The notes under the pieces: generated by a model
The model's input: only the letters and a program-made list of their open reading frames with translations
Told to the model about the DNA's origin: nothing
Database searches by the model: none
Made by a program: the position numbers and the translations under genes
Shown: positions 60,516 to 64,000 of the stretch, piece by piece
Position numbering within the stretch: position 1 is the stretch's first letter
Layout: every line of letters begins with the position of its first letter
From: Thuidium tamariscinum
Taxonomy: Eukaryota > Streptophyta > Bryopsida > Hypnales > Thuidiaceae
Reading direction: 5' to 3'
DNA length: 64,000 nucleotides
NCBI GenBank assembly: GCA_947034885.2
Contig: OX344750.2
Location: forward strand, 43,262,821-43,326,820

Positions 60516-61651
60516 CCCCTAAATGCCCCAAGGTCTTTTCTAAACTTCTAAGAATTTTCTTCAAGTTGAATAAAAAACCAACATTTTGATGAACTATATA
60601 TATTAATTTTTTTAAAATATAACCGAACAAATTCAAACTAGAATCTGAGATGACTTAGGAAAAGAAAAGTTATGAGGAATTTTAGTTTGCAGGTAGGTGT
60701 GGTTTTCAAAGATTCTATACCTATCCACAAACTAAAATTCCTCATAACTTTTGATTCCTTAATCCAAATGGAATGAAACAAAGCTTTCCATGTCTGTCAT
60801 TAGAGAAATTTTGAGCTCTCTAGAGGGCCGTTAGGAATTGACATGCAAAGCTATTTATTGAAGGCTAAAGATGATAGCCTTAGTACACAATATGTGTCGC
60901 TACCTTGTGTGAATATTCATCAAGTACTTATGAATTTGTTAAATAAAGAATTCACTTATTGTACCAAGGACTTGAATGACAAAAAGTACCTATTGTTCCA
61001 TTGTCCAATAAGAGGTATTTCATGGTGCAAACATCATAAGCATGAAGTACCAATGATCTTATTAAAAAAAAAAGTCTCACTCATTGTACTAAAAACACAT
61101 GAGCCATTAGTACTTAATTGCACCAAATTTGTCCTTCTCCAAATAAAATAATCCCTCAATGTATTTAAAATTTGAATGACAAGAAGTACCTAATGTCCCA
61201 TTATCCAATAAAAAAACATGTACCTTTATAAACATCATGATGTCAAAATGGGTGGAAATAGGGGAAAAAAGTTGTCCTTTATTTGACAAGTACGCATTTA
61301 AATCCAATTGAGGACCCCAATTGAGGCCATTCTAGAGGCCCTTTGGAGAGTTCAAAATTTCTCTAATGTAAAAATCTAAAGAATCAATTTGAAATTTCAC
61401 TTTTGAAAAAAATGAAAATTTTAAGAAGTTTTTTCAGTTGCTCGGGTTGCCGTCAAAGTAAAGAAAACAACATATTATGCCATAACTTTTTAACCACAAA
61501 GTCAAAAGTTACAAAAATTGTTGGGCCTTAAAGCTACTCCTTGGGCACATCTTGTGTAAAAATTTCAAAGAAGAAACACAAAAACTCCATTAGTAGTGAG
61601 CTACCTAAAAAACTTATGTTGCCAAAAAAATGTAGCTTAGGGCTTTAAGGG
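60516..61651. mobile_element. TTAA-inserted element, family F copy 4, split by family C
   Basis: Left CCCCTAAATGCCCCAAGG after TCAA (one change from TTAA); right GGGCTTTAAGGG before TTAA (61652-61655). Confidence 0.65.
60798..61378. mobile_element. MITE, family C copy 3, intact, no target duplication
   Basis: CATTAGAGAAATTTTGAGC and TTCAAAATTTCTCTAATG are inverted. It lies in reverse orientation relative to copies 1 and 2. Alignment with the uninterrupted family F copy near 55765 shows at most one extra T at the junction. Confidence 0.85.
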
Positions 61652-61655
61652 TTAA

Positions 61656-62087
61656 TGCCCAAGCAACCATTTATTGGTTGTTCTCCTTCTTTAATAGATT
61701 GTTGATTATCAAACCAACAAATTGTGTTTTTTTTTCTAATTCATTTTTTGGACATAATTCATTTAATTCTCTTTCTATTGCCAAGAGAATTTTTTGATTT
61801 GGAATTTCTTGTGTTTTTATTGATTCTTTTTCAAATTCAAATACTTAAAAGAATGCTCTTTGGAGACTATCTTGGAAAAGAAATCCAACAAATGAGAGAT
61901 CATTCCAAAAGAAACAATTCTATGGATAATACAATGGACATTGTCAATAGATTGATTTATTGTTTGGATTTTAGAACCAATAGTTGGTGGTTATGAATGA
62001 ATGGTTAGGTAGAATTCTTGTTTCCTAATTTAGTTCAAATCCTTGATTGATTACTAGGTTTTGAAAATAATCTTCCTCCAATTTTTA
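61656..62087. other. AT-rich spacer
   Basis: An open frame of 90 codons at 61724-61996 is rich in Phe, Leu and Ile, as expected of chance AT-rich DNA. Nothing supported. Confidence 0.4.
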
Positions 62088-62832
62088 GGTAATTGCAAGA
62101 AACACTTATCCTTTTTTTTGTCCCCTTAATCTCTACTAGGTAATTTTTTGTTCATAACTTTTTCATCTTTTTCCCTATCAACTTGAAATTTGGAATTAAG
62201 GTGCATACAAAAGTTCTATATGTTGTGTAATTTTTTCAATTTAAAAAAAATTAGTTTACTATTTTTAAATTGCTTCCAATTGACTGTCTATCTTAGCCAA
62301 TTTGGGGGTCTTTAGTCCTATTTTTGACTCAAAAATCCAAATTTGAAGCCACAAATTGGACAAGTTGAAGGTCTACTAACATTTCAAGGATTGACAATGA
62401 GTTTTTATGAAAATAGTAAAATGTCTACTGTCCACATGGGGTCAAAGTGACCTTCCTTTGTACAAACACTACAAAGAGGGAAAAAATTTAGAGAAATTTT
62501 TGTTGCAATGTGTGCACAATTTTGTTTTGAAAAATGAATTTTTTTAAATAATTTTTTGATTTTTTTTTGAATTATTAAGAATAAAAATGTCCACATACCC
62601 TTTTTTTTGCTATTTTTTGCTTCTTCTGGCGTGTGAAGTACTTTGTAGTAGTCTATAGTACAAAATAGTACTAAGTAGTATTGCATAGTACTAAACTGAT
62701 GGCCCAAATCTGCAGGCGTCCAAAATCGATGGTTGAGATTTCTAGGTGCGTGTCAGATGCGTTGTACTATTAGGATAGTGTAGTACTGCTAGTACTAAGT
62801 CCAAAAACTTGAAGTGTTTCTTGCAATCACCC
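62088..62832. mobile_element. family D element
   Basis: GGTAATTGCAAGAAACACT at the left and GTGTTTCTTGCAATCACCC at the right are inverted. The interior right arm has repeated AGTACTA units (62630-62700). Confidence 0.65.
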
Positions 62833-62936
62833 CTTTAGTCTTTATTGAAAATTGGTAGGTGTTGATGTTTTTAACTATCATTAGAACCATTCCAAGAACC
62901 ATTAAGAATTGTGATTCTAATTTAGGCACTAGAAGA

Positions 62937-63460
62937 AAAATGTGTCTACCACAACTAGCTAAAATGCCACTAGGTGTCCTATACATCTATTCTACAATTG
63001 TAGCCCTCTTTATTTGCATTAAGTCTTACTTAATTGTTTGTGACATTGTTATATATCATTGATATATTGTTATAGTTGCAAAGTAGTTATAGAATGAAGT
63101 GTAGGATTAGAATAGTTGTGATAGGGTTCAAATTTTAGAATAAATGTAAGTTGTTCTCCATCCAACATTTATTACAATTCTTAATATAGAAAAGTCTATG
63201 CTCTTTGGACATTTTAGAATTGTAGTTTTTTTCTAGTCATTTTTTGCAACTGAAAATCAATTCAATGGATTTCATAGATACAAATTAATTTCTTAGTTGA
63301 TTTGTTGTCATTTTTAGTCATTTTGTGGTTGTTTCCTAGTTGTTCATAAAGTCAATATGCAATTGTCTTATATCAATTGTCCCATATCAATTGTCAAGAA
63401 TACCATTAGATTGGGCTTATAAAGCTTGTAAGTTGTTATACTCTTATGTAATGATTTTTG
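62937..63460. mobile_element. second CACTA element copy, left part
   Basis: CACTAGAAGAAAAATGTG matches the left end of the element at 14584. GTTGCAAAGTAGTTATAG and the phrase CATATCAATTGTCAAG follow in the same order as in the first copy. The right end is not seen; a TTAA-type insertion may interrupt it at 63461. Confidence 0.7.
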
Positions 63461-63464
63461 TTAA

Positions 63465-64000
63465 CTCCTAAAGGACCATTGTCCATTTGTTGGACAAATG
63501 GGATTTTAGACATGTTCCTATAGCCCGATGTATAGTCTCAAATTCTCAATTTATTTCATGATTTTTTGAAATTTTTATTGAAGATAGAAAAAAATAAATA
63601 CCTTCATGAGAATATAAATTTTTTTCCAAATTAGTGCTTAGAAATAAAATTTATGCCCAAATAAGCTCAAAAGTAGGGAGACTAAGAAACAATTTTTTTA
63701 AAATTTTAAATTTTAAATGAAAAAAATTTCATTCACATAGTTTATATTTTGTCTATACATGATTGTAAGAAAGACTTCATGTTTTTTGGCTAAAAATTGC
63801 AGTTTTTGGTCATAGGACTATGCTATGCTACTAATACTCTTTATTGCAAATACGCTTGCAAATTTGAATCATTGATTCAAGGCGCTTGCAAGTCTAAATT
63901 GTCAAACTATTGACTACTATAAAATACTATAGAAACCACTAGGAGCAAAAAATAGCAAAAAAGGGATATGTGAACCTTTTCATTTTTAGGAATTTAAAAA
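63465..64000. mobile_element. possible family F element and partial family D end, running off the window
   Basis: TTAA at 63461-63464 is followed by CTCCTAAAGGACC, similar to the family F left end. ATTGTAAGAAAGACTT at 63762 resembles a family D terminus. Both are incomplete, so the assignment is tentative. Confidence 0.3.

Noticed and set aside
61724..61996. A 90-codon hydrophobic frame that might be a membrane protein
   Set aside because: Phe/Leu/Ile content is what T-rich DNA gives by chance; no flanking gene signals.

Overview
This is nuclear DNA from a land plant. It carries a photosystem II PsbP gene with a plastid/thylakoid targeting leader, two alpha-type expansin genes, a thioredoxin-like relic, spliceosomal introns and plant-style TATA boxes. 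The very AT-rich intergenic DNA is crowded with short inverted-repeat DNA transposons. No LTR or LINE reverse-transcriptase coding was recognised. A seed-free plant (bryophyte grade) is my guess, not something the sequence proves.

Layout. 1-5300: the 3' end of one gene, then an intact 10-exon gene (514-5294, 1112 codons before the stop). Its product joins a ParB/sulfiredoxin-like DGNHRR motif, a long charged helix and a C-terminal domain with the circularly permuted (beta-class) layout of DNA amino-methyltransferases, but with altered catalytic motifs. This is the most unusual gene here. 5300-13700: AT-rich DNA with inverted-repeat elements and one GC-rich hairpin. 13789-18315: a decayed Crypton-like (DUF3504-type) tyrosine recombinase gene. 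A 1.37 kb CACTA element sits in one of its exons and is itself interrupted by a small MITE. 18700-22850: a CCAATTGG-rich stretch, MITEs and unassigned coding-like scraps. 22855-25535: expansin gene 1 (minus). 26000-32200: nested MITEs. 32405-34080: a broken thioredoxin-like gene and an unidentified coding remnant. 36229-37818: PsbP (minus, 3 exons). 39400-50240: the densest transposon region, with nesting three deep and a 1.4 kb fold-back element. 52527-54300: expansin gene 2 (minus). 54300-64000: more MITEs and a second CACTA copy.

I sorted the repeats into families by their termini and footprints. A: ATGGCAAATTTCGTTAAAA ends, 4-bp target duplication in five of five complete copies. D: GGGTCATTGCAAGAAA ends, 4-bp duplication in several copies. 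B/C: CATTAGAG ends with no target duplication, judged from empty sites inside the window. F: CCCCTAAATGCCC ends at TTAA, piggyBac/Kolobok-like. K: CACTA. J: CCAGCCC ends, 6-bp duplication. G, L and M: TA-flanked. Many fold into long hairpins.

The functional genes (PsbP, the expansins, the ParB-methylase-like gene) stand as higher-GC islands and show no shared pathway. The two expansins are paralogues that keep the same TATA box, leader exon, 5'-UTR intron and a short 3' block.
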